From the NCBI GenBank assembly GCA_963678705.1, contig OY783214.1, forward strand, positions 6,634,001-6,698,000: DNA of 64,000 bases, in the 5' to 3' direction. Made by a program: the position numbers and the translations under genes. Shown one piece after another: positions 48,600-60,360 of the stretch; positions within the stretch are counted from its first letter, which is position 1; each line of letters opens with the position of its first letter. Source of the DNA: Panorpa germanica. Lineage: Eukaryota; Arthropoda; Insecta; Mecoptera; Panorpidae. The notes beneath the pieces were generated by a model. It was not told the DNA's origin and did no database searches. It saw nothing but the letters and a program-made list of their open reading frames with translations.

Positions 48600-48917
48600 C
48601 GATGCTGGAACTAAGTGTGTTCAAAGTCGTGTGTCTAATGTTTATGTTGGAACAAGTTCGAGCTGTTGTCGGCCTTTTGAAAGGAATTTTTCTACCCCCA
48701 CCACACACTTGATCCACATGTCATGCACTGTTGCACGAATCGTCCAACAAGGGAAGGTTTTATACTGAAATGTTTCTTTATTTACTTGAAAGTTTTTGTT
48801 AAACAGTGTCAGTGTGATCAAACATTCGTTCCACCGTACAGTAGGAAACTTGCCATGTGGAAACTCCCACGTTGGAGGCAAGTATTTGCGTCAAACGTTC
48901 ACCGCATCGTTTGGACC
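48600..48917 (-). repeat. R1 dispersed repeat, copy 2 (uninterrupted)
   Basis: The reverse complement matches 6890-7010 followed without a gap by 7558-7706, so this copy is the empty site for the SINE-1 insertion. It has about 20 extra bases near the 48.62 kb end. Partly open frames exist on both strands. On the forward strand MLEL...F.LEQV..VV.L is echoed by MLELTFTLEEVQTVV in copy 1, which argues for coding ancestry in that direction. Family unknown. Confidence 0.65.
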
Positions 48918-49595
48918 TGGCTTTCGTTTGGATCTGTGACAAAACGACAGTGTGTATGAGAAACAGGAGCCATTTTAGGACGTAAGAGCAAGGAATACAG
49001 CAACAAGTGTATAAAAACATGTTGTTGCGGAAAAGCTTAATAAAATTGAGATAGCAATGAGAAGCATTCAACTATGTTTGAGAAACACTAGTACAGCCTA
49101 GAGTGAGAGGGAGAGAGAGAGAGATACTCACGATTCGATACGGTCCAAGCTGTGTTAACATAAGAATCTAATTCGATTTTATTGGCTTTAAACACAGACA
49201 AGCAATGCTTATGTCCGAGCCAAGGGTCCGTGGGTCGTATACCAGTATCTTATGTTTGTGCAAAGGTAATAAATATTGGCTAAAACAACTACGGCAATGG
49301 CTTATACCTGTTTTCATCACTGAGCTTAGCAGACTTGCATCTTGTTAGCACGCATACTCAAGCAATACATCAGCGGCAAACAACGACCTGTGCGGCTCTC
49401 AATAAGATGCTTCAACAGAATCCCGAATTTTAGATCAAATGTGTGGGGAGTTTGCAAGAATATGATATACAGTGAATTATTGAGGGAGATATTAAATGAT
49501 AGTGACTAGGGCATTCTGTAGTAGAAGAAATTTTGAATTAATCTGTACGTTCAAATGCCCCGATCACAAACGATATCCCCCTGAAGAAATAGTTG
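48918..49595. other. Non-coding stretch
   Basis: An (AG)n run lies at 49108-49124. No gene recognised. GGGTCCGTGGGTCGTATACC at 49225 is only weakly tRNA-like. Confidence 0.5.
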
Positions 49596-49604
49596 ACTTT
49601 AGGA

Positions 49605-49902
49605 TTTTTTTAATATTTACACTTAAAAGCAAATATATACATTTAGGAAGTATTTACAATACATAATTCGTAATTCATAATTCTTAATTTACAACTTATA
49701 AATATATTTAAAATAAAGAGATTAAATTGGTTTTGTTTATAAACTCAATGAGGTTTTTCAACTCACTCCTCACTTCACTCCTAAGTCATTCTTTTCTGAG
49801 CGACGAGTATTTTGAGCATTGGAAAATAATATGCTTTACCGTTAGTAGCTTATTGCATTGTTCACATATTGGTTGTGATTTTTTTTTTTTGAATAAGTAA
49901 AT
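49605..49902 (-). mobile_element. L44 family LINE, decayed 3'-end copy
   Basis: It matches 44047-44400: ACATAATTCGTAATT, AAATAAAGAGATTAAATTGG, TTTTGTTTATAAACTCAA, then CGACGAGTATTTTGAGCATT and ACATATTGGTTGTG. The coding part has an indel-rich replacement at 49752-49795 and a 12-base T run at 49879-49890, so the frame is dead. ACTTTAGGA (49596-49604) and ACTTTAAGGA (49903-49912) are an imperfect TSD candidate. Confidence 0.75.
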
Positions 49903-49912
49903 ACTTTAAGGA

Positions 49913-52336
49913 ACTAAATTTACAAAATTAATTGAGAAGAATAAGTCATTTGGAACTAGAAATATAACTATGAGTTGTTAAGGTTTCACAATTCTATTTC
50001 TGGTGGCCCGAAAAGAGGTGAAAATAAGTTCGTTGGATAACATATAAATGGCGCCACTATTGACAAATTCAAAATACTGTTCAAACAAAGCATTAGCTTG
50101 ACAAGAGTTATTCGGACTCAGTATATTTTTCCTATTAAAAAGCAATGCTTTACCAACGCACTAAATTCAGATTTTTCCATTGTTTTGAAAATGACAAAAG
50201 TACTGGCACCAAAACTACTGGAACTTGTAAACTATTTGTCGGAATGTAATGAAATTTCGACACATATCGTTTGAAGGTTGGTACTATGTAAAAATCATAT
50301 TTTATACCTAGTAATAATCTAAAAATATCTAGTTTTATTATTTTACAGTTTATATAGCGAAGAATACTATTTATTCCTCCTGTACTTAATAATTACATTT
50401 AATAAATAATATCACGTATTTCGAATACAACATTAAGCTTTGCAAATAGTTGACGTGTATTTAGATATAATACTAAATATAACAATTGAGCAACTCAATT
50501 AAATAGTGTTATAGTATAGTTGTAAAATAAATAATTAGCCGCAAAACATGTTGGCGTTAGACATCAACTTTTAATTAACATTAAAATGACTACTGACAGT
50601 TTGAATTCGGTCAAGCATATACATAAACATAACATGTATAAATATGTATAAGTGTATAAATATAAAATGTATTTATAATAGCTAGTAAATAGTTGCAAGC
50701 AACTGAACCGATGACGATGGTGTTCGTAAGGTAATGCAACAATTATCGTGGCGCATTCACAACTACAGAATTAAAATATTAGTTGGTACTAAGTAAATTG
50801 ACTTGCTAAGATCTAACATAATCCCTGGAAAACCATGTTATTATAATATAAAGGCAGATAAAACTGTTGAAACTTTGAAGTACAATTTCCACATCTCTCA
50901 ACTCTATAGGTTATATAAATTAACTACGGTTATTTCGGTTAAGTAAAAATTTCAATGTGGGTAAAAATTTCTATAATCGGATACTCATAAGTCTTGATTA
51001 ACAAAGCAAATATCATGTAAGACCACTGAGATCACAAGAATAGGATACATCCAACATAGTTATTGATAAGGCTTGTCAATGTAGAAAACAGCATATAAGA
51101 CCCTAGTCAGATTACCGTGATTAAGGATTATCTGTATTAGTAATTCGTAAGGCTAATGTGCCTTATCAGGAAGTGAGGCATTCCTAAGAAGAACCTCAGC
51201 AAGCGGTTACAACATCTACGGCCAAATTCTTTACGAATTAAACCATAAATAATTATAAAAAAATGTTATGTTTTCGAGCGTGAAGTATTGGCGTTACTCT
51301 GTACTCAGGATGACCAATCCAATAACGTCAAAGAATCTCAATCGGAAGTTATATATTTCCTTCATTTATTGGTTATCATATTTAATAACAATATTAAATA
51401 CTTTCGTTTAAAATAAACTAAACATTTATTGTTAAATTAAAAATGTTACTATTACAAATTTGGTTACTGTTGTGATCTGATTTTAGTAAGAACTATGATG
51501 GAATGAGATTCGTACAATGACAGATATAACAGATAATATTTTTGACGTAATACTATATGAGATCTCTTTGTTCAATTTTTTTTTTCTTTTTGATAAATCA
51601 CAAAAATATAGTTGAACTCAATAAAATATATTTCTTATATCCTAAACGTACCTTTACAGTTAGTTTAATATACGACTTAAATCTATATTTATAGTATATA
51701 TAATTATTACATTATTTGTGATTCGAGCAACCATGAAAAAACAGGATTTGTATAATAAAGGTGGGTAAAGATAATATATTATCGCCTCTCGTCTCGTAAA
51801 TTATTATTTCTGAAAACAAGAAATAATTATCATATTCAATATCGTATATTAATGTGATATTTAATACAATGTACGTTATTATATGAACGGGTATATGTTA
51901 AGTACGTACATGCATTTATTAGATTCATATGTTATTATTCAGTTATTATTATAAGTTAATTGTTTAACAAATAACATATTGTTAGCATAAATATACAAGC
52001 GTGTAGTGGTATCGTATATAAGACCTACATACCTGCATGTTGTTTATTTGCTGCAGCTACATTGTAAATCAAAAATATTGAGTTGAAGCTGATATATTTT
52101 ATTATATCGCCGACCTGGTTCTGATACAAGCTCAATTATCAACAACCTCATGCTATGTTATAAGTTTTCTTAGTGTCTAAGCCTTTTATATGATGAGTAC
52201 ACCGCTGCCTAATCATTTAATAATAATGTATTTCATATTCTGCGTAGTGATTTAATACATGTTGCTTTTGTTTTTACCCAACATTTCACGCTTAAAAGTA
52301 TTTAATTACTAAACTAATATAAAATAAAATAAACCA
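49913..52336. other. AT-rich gene-free stretch
   Basis: Nothing recognised. It is among the most AT-rich parts of the window. Confidence 0.5.
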
Positions 52337-52585
52337 CCCAGTAAACAATTTGGTGAAGTGCCCTATTTAGTGACGTTTCTATCACTATTTCACTTCAATT
52401 ATAGGTCGCATCAACTTTATCTTCATTTGTATTCCGACAGGTGGAGTGGTTCCGTCATCTGTAGCCGATAAAGTACACATTAGAAAAAATGTGAGACACT
52501 GAACTATAAATGAACTCTTTTATGACAAAAAAATCATGACACATCTTCAATATGATGTCAAAGTGACTCCAAAATGTTTATTGGG
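52337..52585 (-). mobile_element. MITE-A copy 4 (reverse orientation)
   Basis: The left end CCCAGTAAACAATTTGGTGA is the family's right end reversed. The right end reverse-complements to CCCAATAAACATTTTGGAGT. The interior carries the complements of GAAGTGAAATAGTGATAGAA, AAGATAAAGTTGATGCG and AAGATGTGTCATGATTTTTT. CA flanks both sides, so a 2-bp TSD is possible. Confidence 0.82.
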
Positions 52586-53149
52586 CATTCTCTCTTTTTT
52601 ATAGTATTGTCATTCTTTTATCTTTGTCAGCCTCCCTGTTCCTGCCCCCTTTCATGCCTTTCCTCTTTCACCATTCTTTTCCAGTTCGTTCTTCTTATAA
52701 TCCCATCCCCATTCTTTATACTTTATTCGAAGATATTGCAACCTGGTGTCAATGCTATACGTTCTTAGCCATGTTCTTAGTCTTCTTAGTCTATTTAAAT
52801 ATTAAACACGTTATTTTATACTATCGCCACTTTATAAATATTGTGCAAGAGAACATGTTGGTCAACAAATATAAATTGACAATACATACTGTCATTATCT
52901 TAGCTACAATCAATGAAATAATATTAACATAAAGTTAATACAAATTATGCAACATGTTATTTGTTTAAAGATCCTTTATATAAACATAGGGTTATCAATC
53001 TTGTTGTTGTGGGTGTTGAAACATATAAAGTTATGTTTAAGTCGTGATTGCAAGATCAGTTAAGACAATTCAATCCAATATAAGGTTTTGAAATAATTAT
53101 TTGTTCTCTTTTGGATCTCAACTAAAAAATATAAACGATTTTAGTGGAG
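52586..53149. other. Non-coding stretch
   Basis: Overlapping hydrophobic frames at 52574-52932 lack a recognised domain and are probably chance. No other element seen. Confidence 0.45.
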
Positions 53150-53315
53150 ATGCAATGAATACCGTGGTAGTTAAGTCATGGATACTCAGCTATGTTTGGG
53201 TCCCAGATTCGATTCCTGGAGATGGAGTTAATGTATGTTAATATGTATGTAAATGTTAATGTATGTAAATGTTAATGTTAGTGACTGGTAAAGAATTAAC
53301 TCATTAAATCATACA
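53150..53315 (+). mobile_element. SINE-2 copy (tRNA-related)
   Basis: CCGTGGTAGTTAAGTCATGG is an A-box-like start. AGATTCGATTCC at 53205-53216 is a B-box-like motif. GAGATGGAGTTAATG, a (TGTATGTTAA)-type microsatellite at 53228-53275, and GACTGGTAAAGAATTAACTC follow as in the 47.8 kb copy. No poly-A or TSD was established. Confidence 0.5.
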
Positions 53316-55433
53316 CAAAGCACACAACTATTATATTACAATTACTGCCAAGGGAGAAAAATCTTAGAAAACTTTGTTAGACCGGGATACTATCTAATTA
53401 CAGAATCCAATTACAGAACCTCAATTTGAATAGTATCTACAGAGTATCTACTCTCAATATATCACAGATATTTCAAGGGTTAGATCGTTTTCATTTGTGT
53501 TTCTTTTCTTACCAGGTAAAGAAGAATCATTACCAGAACTTTCAGGTTGACAACTACTAATTTAATAGCTTCCAAATGATGTTTTTGTCTTGCTCTTTCA
53601 GTTTGAACTATTCTCCAGAAACTAGATTTGAATCGTGGGTCAAGAAAAATGGAAACCAATCAATTATTCTTATCAAATTGTTAAAGTTCAATATAAAAGT
53701 TCAAAGTCAATATAAAAATCACAAATTTTGTATAAAATATTTATTAAAAATATTCGAAAAATAGCGGAGCGGTGCCAAATCACTATTCGTCGCATCTCTA
53801 GTTTTTACCGAAATTATCCTTATCAATTTTTAATTAGATGACAGCTCTTTTAAATCTAATTTTGAAAACCACTATACTGCAAACTATATAAGTATAAAAT
53901 ATACAAAAATACCCGTATCCAATATGATGGCTATTATTATATACTCGAACGTATGAGATCTGACAGCTGTCTGTATGAAATTAAAATTGCATTAACTGAC
54001 ACAATTTAGTCATTTTCCGTATGAAATTCTGACAGTAATGTTAAAGCGAATGTCTTGTTTAACTTCTAGTTCAGTCAAATTACTAATAAAATACGATTTA
54101 TAAAAAATGTGATACAATATTTGAAATTCTCTATTGATATATTTGAAACCCAATGTCATATGTGAGGCAGAGGTTTGTATCTCTTATTATAAGATACATC
54201 CAGATTATGAGTAAACGTCTAGAAATATTAAACCTTGAAAATGAAATGGGCAGGGGCAACGGGCTTCAATTGTTGGTTGAAATTGATGTCAATAACTGTG
54301 TATTGGCGTGTTTATTTTATTAAATATCTAAATGTTGACGGAGATATATCAATTAAAAGTTGGAATTGTAATTTTAGCGCTACAGATGGTTGTATACATC
54401 AGTTAATTGTTGATTAGGTCCGTACTGTGATAATGTTTTGTAGCTGTTGGTAGTCGAGATAATCAAGTCAAGTCAAAGAATATTAAGTTTTTATTTTATT
54501 TAACCTAGTTATGGCAGACATAATATTGAAATTTTAATGTTCCTCGAAATAGCTGTAAATAATATTTGATATATAAATACATATAGCAGAGATTTATGAG
54601 CTGTAACGTTGGTAACCTGTAACACTTGTATAAAAGAGATAGCAACATAGCGGTTGTGAGGTGACATGCATTTAGAATGTTGTCTTTCTAATAATTAAAG
54701 AGACAGAATGACTTTTTTAAATAAATAAGAAATTAATTAAAAAATAATTGAACATTTGAGGTTCTAGTAACCCACTTTATCAATATATAGTTTACTTTTA
54801 CAGAAATTAAGACATAGGACACAAGGCCATTTCAAAAAAAAGTCAAACATTTATAAAAACCGAATGTTCCCTGGACTACGAACGCTTTATAAAAGGCATC
54901 TACACGTATGACATGTTAAATTGAAGAGTGACATTTCGTTATTGATTAAACGACACCATGGAACTGTCACTTTAGACTCAGTGTAGTGCTCTGTAGTATC
55001 TGCCAAATATTTCGTTTGTATAAAATGTCACGAATTACCACGTATAAAGGACATTTGGAACGGAGTGAAAATAGGAAGGGGAGAGGAAGAAAGGGTTTGG
55101 GGGTCAGACGACAGAGTATCAGCCAACAGAGTTGATGTACATTTATTGGGTGTGACAGACCAATTGCTTTCTGGGACGTCGTTTTATGTAACGCTTTCAT
55201 TTATTTGCATTTTAACATTTTTATCAGTTCAATTCTTGTCAGATCTGTCACATTTATAAATTGTATTTTATCACTAGCTAATAGTTAAGTGTTTAATATT
55301 AAGATGACGAATTTAGCTGCTACTTTGGTAAAATTAATTCTAGCTGTAATGCGTTGTCCACATGGGAGCTACAGTTGAAGTAGAAGAACTTTTTTTTTAT
55401 TATACCTATTATATTGTTATAACTAGTTTATGT
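53316..55433. other. AT-rich gene-free stretch
   Basis: No gene recognised. TGTCCACATGGGAGCT at 55353 vaguely resembles the PIF-like MITE end, without a partner. Confidence 0.45.
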
Positions 55434-55445
55434 AAACTATCTAAT

Positions 55446-55636
55446 GACTTCGCAGACGCTTCCTGTTAACACCGCTTTTTTGAATGAGAAACCGAAATTT
55501 ATAACAGCAGTAGCCATGAATAGATCATTCTTGTTATCGGGATACAAAGTATAAGAAGAAGCAGAATATATTAGGGGCGATAAAAGGCTACGTGCATAGG
55601 AAGCCCGAGAAACTATATTTAAAAAAAAAAAAAAAA
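55446..55636 (+). mobile_element. Short retroposon RP, longest copy with TSD
   Basis: Flanked by AAACTATCTAAT at 55434-55445 and 55637-55648 (12 bp, with further partial matching beyond). The 191-bp unit starts GACTTCGCAGACGCTTCC and ends GGAAGCCCGAGAAACTATA plus poly-A. No B box or coding frame is visible, so it is either a SINE of non-obvious origin or a 5'-truncated LINE 3' UTR. Its last 40 bp (GCGATAAAAGGC, ACGTG, TAGGAAGCCCG) resemble the tail of the R1-like LINE at 19470-19495. Confidence 0.88.
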
Positions 55637-55741
55637 AAACTATCTAATAACATTTTTTCTAGTTAATTTAATAATGGTAATATTTTTCGAGTCAGAGTAT
55701 TAACCATTGTTGATACTTTTTTCTGTCGGTCATCATACTAG

Positions 55742-56170
55742 CTAAAATGGCTTAGTTCTCCTTGATCTTCTTGTCAGTCCATCTGTGTGCAGCAGGTGAA
55801 TCGCTTCGACGTTGACATGGTGTTGGAGACGTTGCTCGTGCTTTCTTGCTATTTTCGTAATTTCTTCAGCTACTGTAGTTACTTTGAGATCCCTATGTAT
55901 ATCGCTACTGCGGACATACCATGGTGCATTCACTATGTTCCTCAGAACTTTATTTTGGAAAGTCTGAATGAATATGATGTTGCATTTCTTAGTACAACCC
56001 CATAGCTGAATTCCATATGTCCAAACTGGTTTCCATATTTGTTTATACAGCATTAGCTTGTTATATATAGATAATGTGGATTTGCGTCCCATTAGCCAGT
56101 AAATTTTCCTATATCTTATTCCCAAACAAGTCCTAATCGAAGTAGCATGTGAGTTAAAACATCGGCATCC
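55742..56170 (-). mobile_element. Jockey-clade LINE fragment (post-RT region)
   Basis: The reverse strand is open for at least 128 codons, ending at 55742. It has the signature of jockey-group pol proteins after the RT fingers and palm: a YWLMGRKSTLS.YNKLMLYK block, KP.WTYGIQLWG, a FQNKVLRNIVNAPWYV block, then IHRDL and an EI...A.KHE.RL helix. Frame continuity is lost upstream of about 56160. RT catalytic motifs, endonuclease and a clear poly-A or TSD are absent. It is a truncated, non-functional copy of moderate age. Confidence 0.88.
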
Positions 56171-56421
56171 TTTGTTGTTCCTAAGAATTCATTCAATCAG
56201 TTTTGTATGTTTAGGAAAAGAACTAATAAAAGTCTGACTAATTCTTCACATTTGAGTTCTCAAAAGGACCGTATTTTTCCAGCCTTATTTACATAAACCG
56301 ATACACAAGCGCTTGTTTTCGTTCTAGTACAGGATTTAGCTTTCTACTCACAGATGGACAGTAAAACGGTATAACAAAGACTTATAGTCTAAAAATACTC
56401 AGAGGTAGAGTTTATATGAAT
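56171..56421. other. Non-coding stretch
   Basis: Nothing identified. Confidence 0.4.
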
Positions 56422-56429
56422 GTCGCATT

Positions 56430-56800
56430 CAGAGGCGGCCTTTGGGGGTGGCAAGCAGGGCAACCGACCGGGGCCTCGCATTCTCGTGCAAAAACCCAAG
56501 TACAAAAATTCATTACTATATATGTATTTGAATCTCGCGCCTCGCTCTTCAAAATCGCGCTAGAATACCTACGTATATCTTTTAAGGCATTCATATACCT
56601 TAGTTTATCATCATTAATATTTGTCGTTTTTGTGCTTGTTAACTTTTAAAAAACTTCCAATATAAAATTGTATTTCTCGTCAATTATCATCAAAAATACT
56701 TACTTACAATTTACAGAAATTATACAAAGAACATCTGCTTAACCTCGAATATCTGCTACCTCGGGGCTTCGCAAAGTTCTGCCGCCCGGGGCCGCCCTTG
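56430..56800 (+). mobile_element. hAT-like family H1, copy 3 (full length) with 8-bp TSD
   Basis: Ends CAGAGGCGGCC and GGCCGCCCTTG (complement CAAGGGCGGCC) are inverted. GTCGCATT (56422-56429) and GTCGCACT (56801-56808) are an 8-bp TSD with one mismatch. GGGGCCTCGCA near the left and a complementary GAGG-CCCCGG/CTTCGCA arrangement near the right give sub-terminal inverted repeats. The 371-bp interior is non-coding. Confidence 0.85.
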
Positions 56801-56808
56801 GTCGCACT

Positions 56809-57971
56809 AGTTTAACAAATTCAGTACAGCCATGTCTAAATAACGTAAACTTTTGAATGAAAATATATGTCGCATGTTGAAGTCGCACTGGGTTGGACCG
56901 CGCTTAATGTTAGCCCACACATTACGTGTACTTGAAACTTGGAAGTCTTCAGTTAAGCATTTGCCGTTAGCAGTTAAACCATTGTTTTTATCTTGGAGAC
57001 AATACTTAGAGATCAGTAATGTGGGTGGATGGAATAAACATGCGCTCGCACGGTTAAATCTGCAAACTGATAATTCTCTTAGAAGTAAGAACCATGCGAA
57101 TTGAAACCAGCAGGCTTTATACGTATAAAACAATAAGGCACAGTGTGGGCGGATAAATGCCTGATAACAAGCCCATAGATAACATTGTGTTCTTTAGTTT
57201 TTATATCATATATGTATTTACAATCATCGATTACAAATAAATAGTTGCTGTATTTGTACAATATGTATTTAGGTGCATTGTCTATGCAATATTTATGATA
57301 CTTGCAGTTAAATGAGGCCCAAGATTTATAGTTATTTTATATTTGTATACCTTGGTGTCCGGGGAAACTTAAGGCGTCTAGGTTGTTGCCCAAATGTGTT
57401 CCAACAACTTTACAATGAATTTAGTGTCCTGCTCTATCCTTTCCTATTAACACATGCACCTCCTTGAAAGTAATCCTGCCGGCATCCATGACTGAATAAT
57501 TTTGAAATATTAACACCAGTGACCCTAGAAATGGCAGAAACTTTATAAGAACTAATTTTTATATATTAATGATGGGTAAACTATATATTTCAAACTCTTT
57601 AGATGAGGTAGGGCAAAATCATTAAAATAAGTATACACCGACATCATCTTGACATATTCATGTTTTGTCAACATGCTAAATTTACATGCGCATTTGCAAA
57701 GTCAACTAAAACGGTGAACTCTTGTAAATCCAACATAGCATCCCGCTGTGTTTCGATTAGCGAAACGATATTCTTGCCACCCACGATTGTATTGTTTAAA
57801 CTTTTGTTTTTGTCTTATACAAAATATCTTAAAGATATTTATTCCCTTTTTACTATGTACTTAGCTTCTTTGGTATAATATGCTTTCTTCTTGTAGGTAA
57901 CAATAATCATAATAAGGTCTAAACCATTCTCACAAAAGAACTAATACGGTCCTTTTCACAAGGATTTCAAG
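56809..57971. other. Non-coding stretch
   Basis: No gene recognised. Overlapping open frames on both strands at 56807-57133 lie just outside the hAT-like element and show no domain. Confidence 0.45.
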
Positions 57972-58059
57972 AATAAATTTAAGGCCAAGCGTATACTTAC
58001 CACAAGAGAAATTATTAACTCTGTTTCTGTCTTTACTCAAAAAATTTCACTCCAAACAA
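57972..58059 (+). repeat. R2 repeat, copy 2
   Basis: It matches 37949-38036 in the same orientation. A palindrome CTGGGAAAAAAATTCCCGGG follows at 58078-58097, and MITE-A copy 3 begins 150 bp downstream. Confidence 0.7.
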
Positions 58060-58209
58060 AGATAAGTCGGATGGGTGCTGGGAAAAAAATTCCCGGGTAC
58101 ATTATTCATAGGAGCAATCCTTGTCGATCTCAGTTGGTGTCACTGCATAGACCTTTCCTTCCCAATATGAATCTCTTGGAGTAAAAATGGACAAGATGTA
58201 AACATATTA

Positions 58210-58461
58210 CCCGGTAAACATTTTAGAGTTATTTTGCCATCACATTGAAGATGCGTATGATTTTTTTGTCATGAAAGAGTTCCTTTACATTTCAGTTTTC
58301 GCAGTTATTCATATGAAATGTCTATTTTATCTGCCACAAATGGTGAAACCACTCTACCTGTTGGAATACAAATGAAGATAAAGTTGATGCGAACTATAAT
58401 TGAAATGAAATAATGATAGAAACGTCACTAAACAGGACACTTCACCAAATTGATTACTGGA
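58210..58461 (+). mobile_element. MITE-A copy 3
   Basis: The left end CCCGGTAAACATTTTAGAGT and the right end complement CCAGTAATCAATTTGGTGA are mutated inverted repeats. The interior is colinear with copy 1 and somewhat longer. TA precedes the left end, but the right flank does not repeat it. Confidence 0.8.
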
Positions 58462-58959
58462 GACGTAGTCGTGCAACAGTCGTATACGACTCTAATGGCT
58501 AATACGTTTCTTAATAGCAAGCAATTAGAAAATGTAATGTATGTAATACTTAAATTAGTTTGTAGTACGCTAGCAAGTGTGACCTACACTGCAAGACAAC
58601 TTGTGTATGAGAAGCAGAAAATTTACTTTGAAATTAGCTTATGGCAATAGTAACAATCTGCTCGCCAAATATTTGGGAGCATTCAATTCCATATTTACAA
58701 AATAAGTAACACGCACTGCATTACGAGTATAACCACGCATCTCAAGTACTTCATCCGCTTAGAAACAACTAACAATAATTGACATGCGAGAGAGGAGAGA
58801 GAAATTGATATTCTGAGCTTGGCCGACTTCACTTGGCATGTATGTATGGTACATGTACATACAGGTCCTCATCAACTTTATTTATTTGGTAATTTAATTG
58901 AATATACTCGTATGGTATGGAGAGATTACAGTATTGTAAATCAGAAACCGGACCTGGAG
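58462..58959. other. Non-coding stretch
   Basis: No gene. TACGAGTA at 58722 and TACTCGTA at 58905. Confidence 0.45.
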
Positions 58960-59097
58960 ATTGGAGAGGAGAATTGTTGTGGCAGATTTAGTACTGACAT
59001 TCATCTGTCCGTCACTACATCATTCTGTCAAGGGGTAACTGCCCGACTGCCATTTATCTCGCGTGTCCCACAAGGTACAAGTATTAGGGAGGAGTAA
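58960..59097 (+). other. Possible reverse-transcriptase motif remnant
   Basis: The frame ending at 59097 contains SRVPQGTSI, close to the G-V-P-Q-G-[ST]-x-L motif of LINE reverse transcriptases, but Arg replaces the first Gly and the frame stops a few codons later. Support is limited to this one motif. Confidence 0.25.
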
Positions 59098-59111
59098 TAA
59101 ATATAACTACG

Positions 59112-59138
59112 AATATATATATATATATATATATATAG
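59112..59138. repeat. (AT)n microsatellite
   Basis: About 13 AT dinucleotides. Confidence 0.95.
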
Positions 59139-59309
59139 CATAGTATGCATTTTATTCCACAACTAGAACACGGTGAGCTATTCCGTAAGAATTTGTCCAG
59201 GAAGGTTAAGAATCACAAAGAATGCAGCAAAAGAATGTATACTATTTCAGAAAATAACAATTGTTATTGAATAGTATCAAAAATGCTCATAAAAATACAG
59301 AAAACGAAC

Positions 59310-59402
59310 CATTAAGAAGTCACAGAATGGAATTAAGAATGCCAAACTGAGTTGTGTATATTGTGGCAGCCGGCATCATTTGGTGAAACGAAACACCGCA
59401 AA
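59310..59402 (+). pseudogene. Possible Gag-like zinc-knuckle remnant
   Basis: One forward frame reads SCVYCGSRHHLVKRN before a stop. CVYCGS then a His at the fourth or fifth following position resembles the CCHC knuckle of retrotransposon Gag proteins, but the final Cys would be Asn or Arg. The surrounding frame is short. It could be chance. Confidence 0.25.
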
Positions 59403-60360
59403 CTAGCACTCCAGTTATTTGGAAACCAGAAATACAAAGAAAGTAAAAGAAATCACAGAGAATACAAACTGTCTTATGGTAAACGTCGACATCTCAGCAT
59501 TCTGACATTCTTATGCTTGTGAGTGCTAATACACATGCGTCCATATAGCAGTATCCTGCGGTTTGTATCAAGCAAATTCATTAAAAGCGTAATGCGCATG
59601 CGTATTTTCAACAATGGTACTTTAGACACATACATGGAAGAAAACCTATCTTTACTACTGACTATCCAATCACATAATCCTATATTTTAATGTTCCAGGT
59701 GTATATTTGTATGTTTATATTCTTGTAATCTTATATTCTTATATGTTTGGTAGTGAACTTTGTATGGTAGCTCGAAAACGGGTCCATGGAATTTTTTCAA
59801 AATTTCCTATTTCGTAGAGAAAAAAATTCTAAGACTTTTGGCGTCCCCGTATTTTCTCCTGAATTTCCTGGAAATCCGTAATTTTGGAAAAACTGGAAAA
59901 AAGTTGATTCTTTTTTGCTGTATAACTTTGTTTTCGTAAAAGATAGAAAGGTGAAATTTTGCATGTGTATTACGCTATTGAATGCGAACATAGTTCAAAA
60001 TTTAGAATTCAACATTTTATAAAAGGGAGAAAAAATTAGACGGCCCGGTAGGAAACTTTAGTCTATCTAAATACGTAACCATCTATAGAAATAATACCAA
60101 AATCTATTTGACGCGTTGCATGGTGATATAAGTGCAATGACTTCCATGCTGAAAAGTGAACGCGTACCTTACAGTCAGAGACAGCGCACGATGGTTCTAA
60201 GAGAAGTCACGTATGGGTAACAAAACTATGTCCATTGTATGTAAAATTGAAACAAGTAGGCGAGATTATGCATACCAGGACGCCGTGCCGCTGCCTGGCC
60301 TCCCAGAGCGGCAACAACAATTATAACCCTATCCTGTCCAACAATTTAAAAGTGAGAGTT
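59403..60360. other. Non-coding stretch
   Basis: 59760-60060 is a low-complexity A/T-homopolymer-rich text typical of old DNA transposon interiors. A GCCGCT/AGCGGC hairpin lies at 60286-60312. No gene recognised. Confidence 0.4.
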
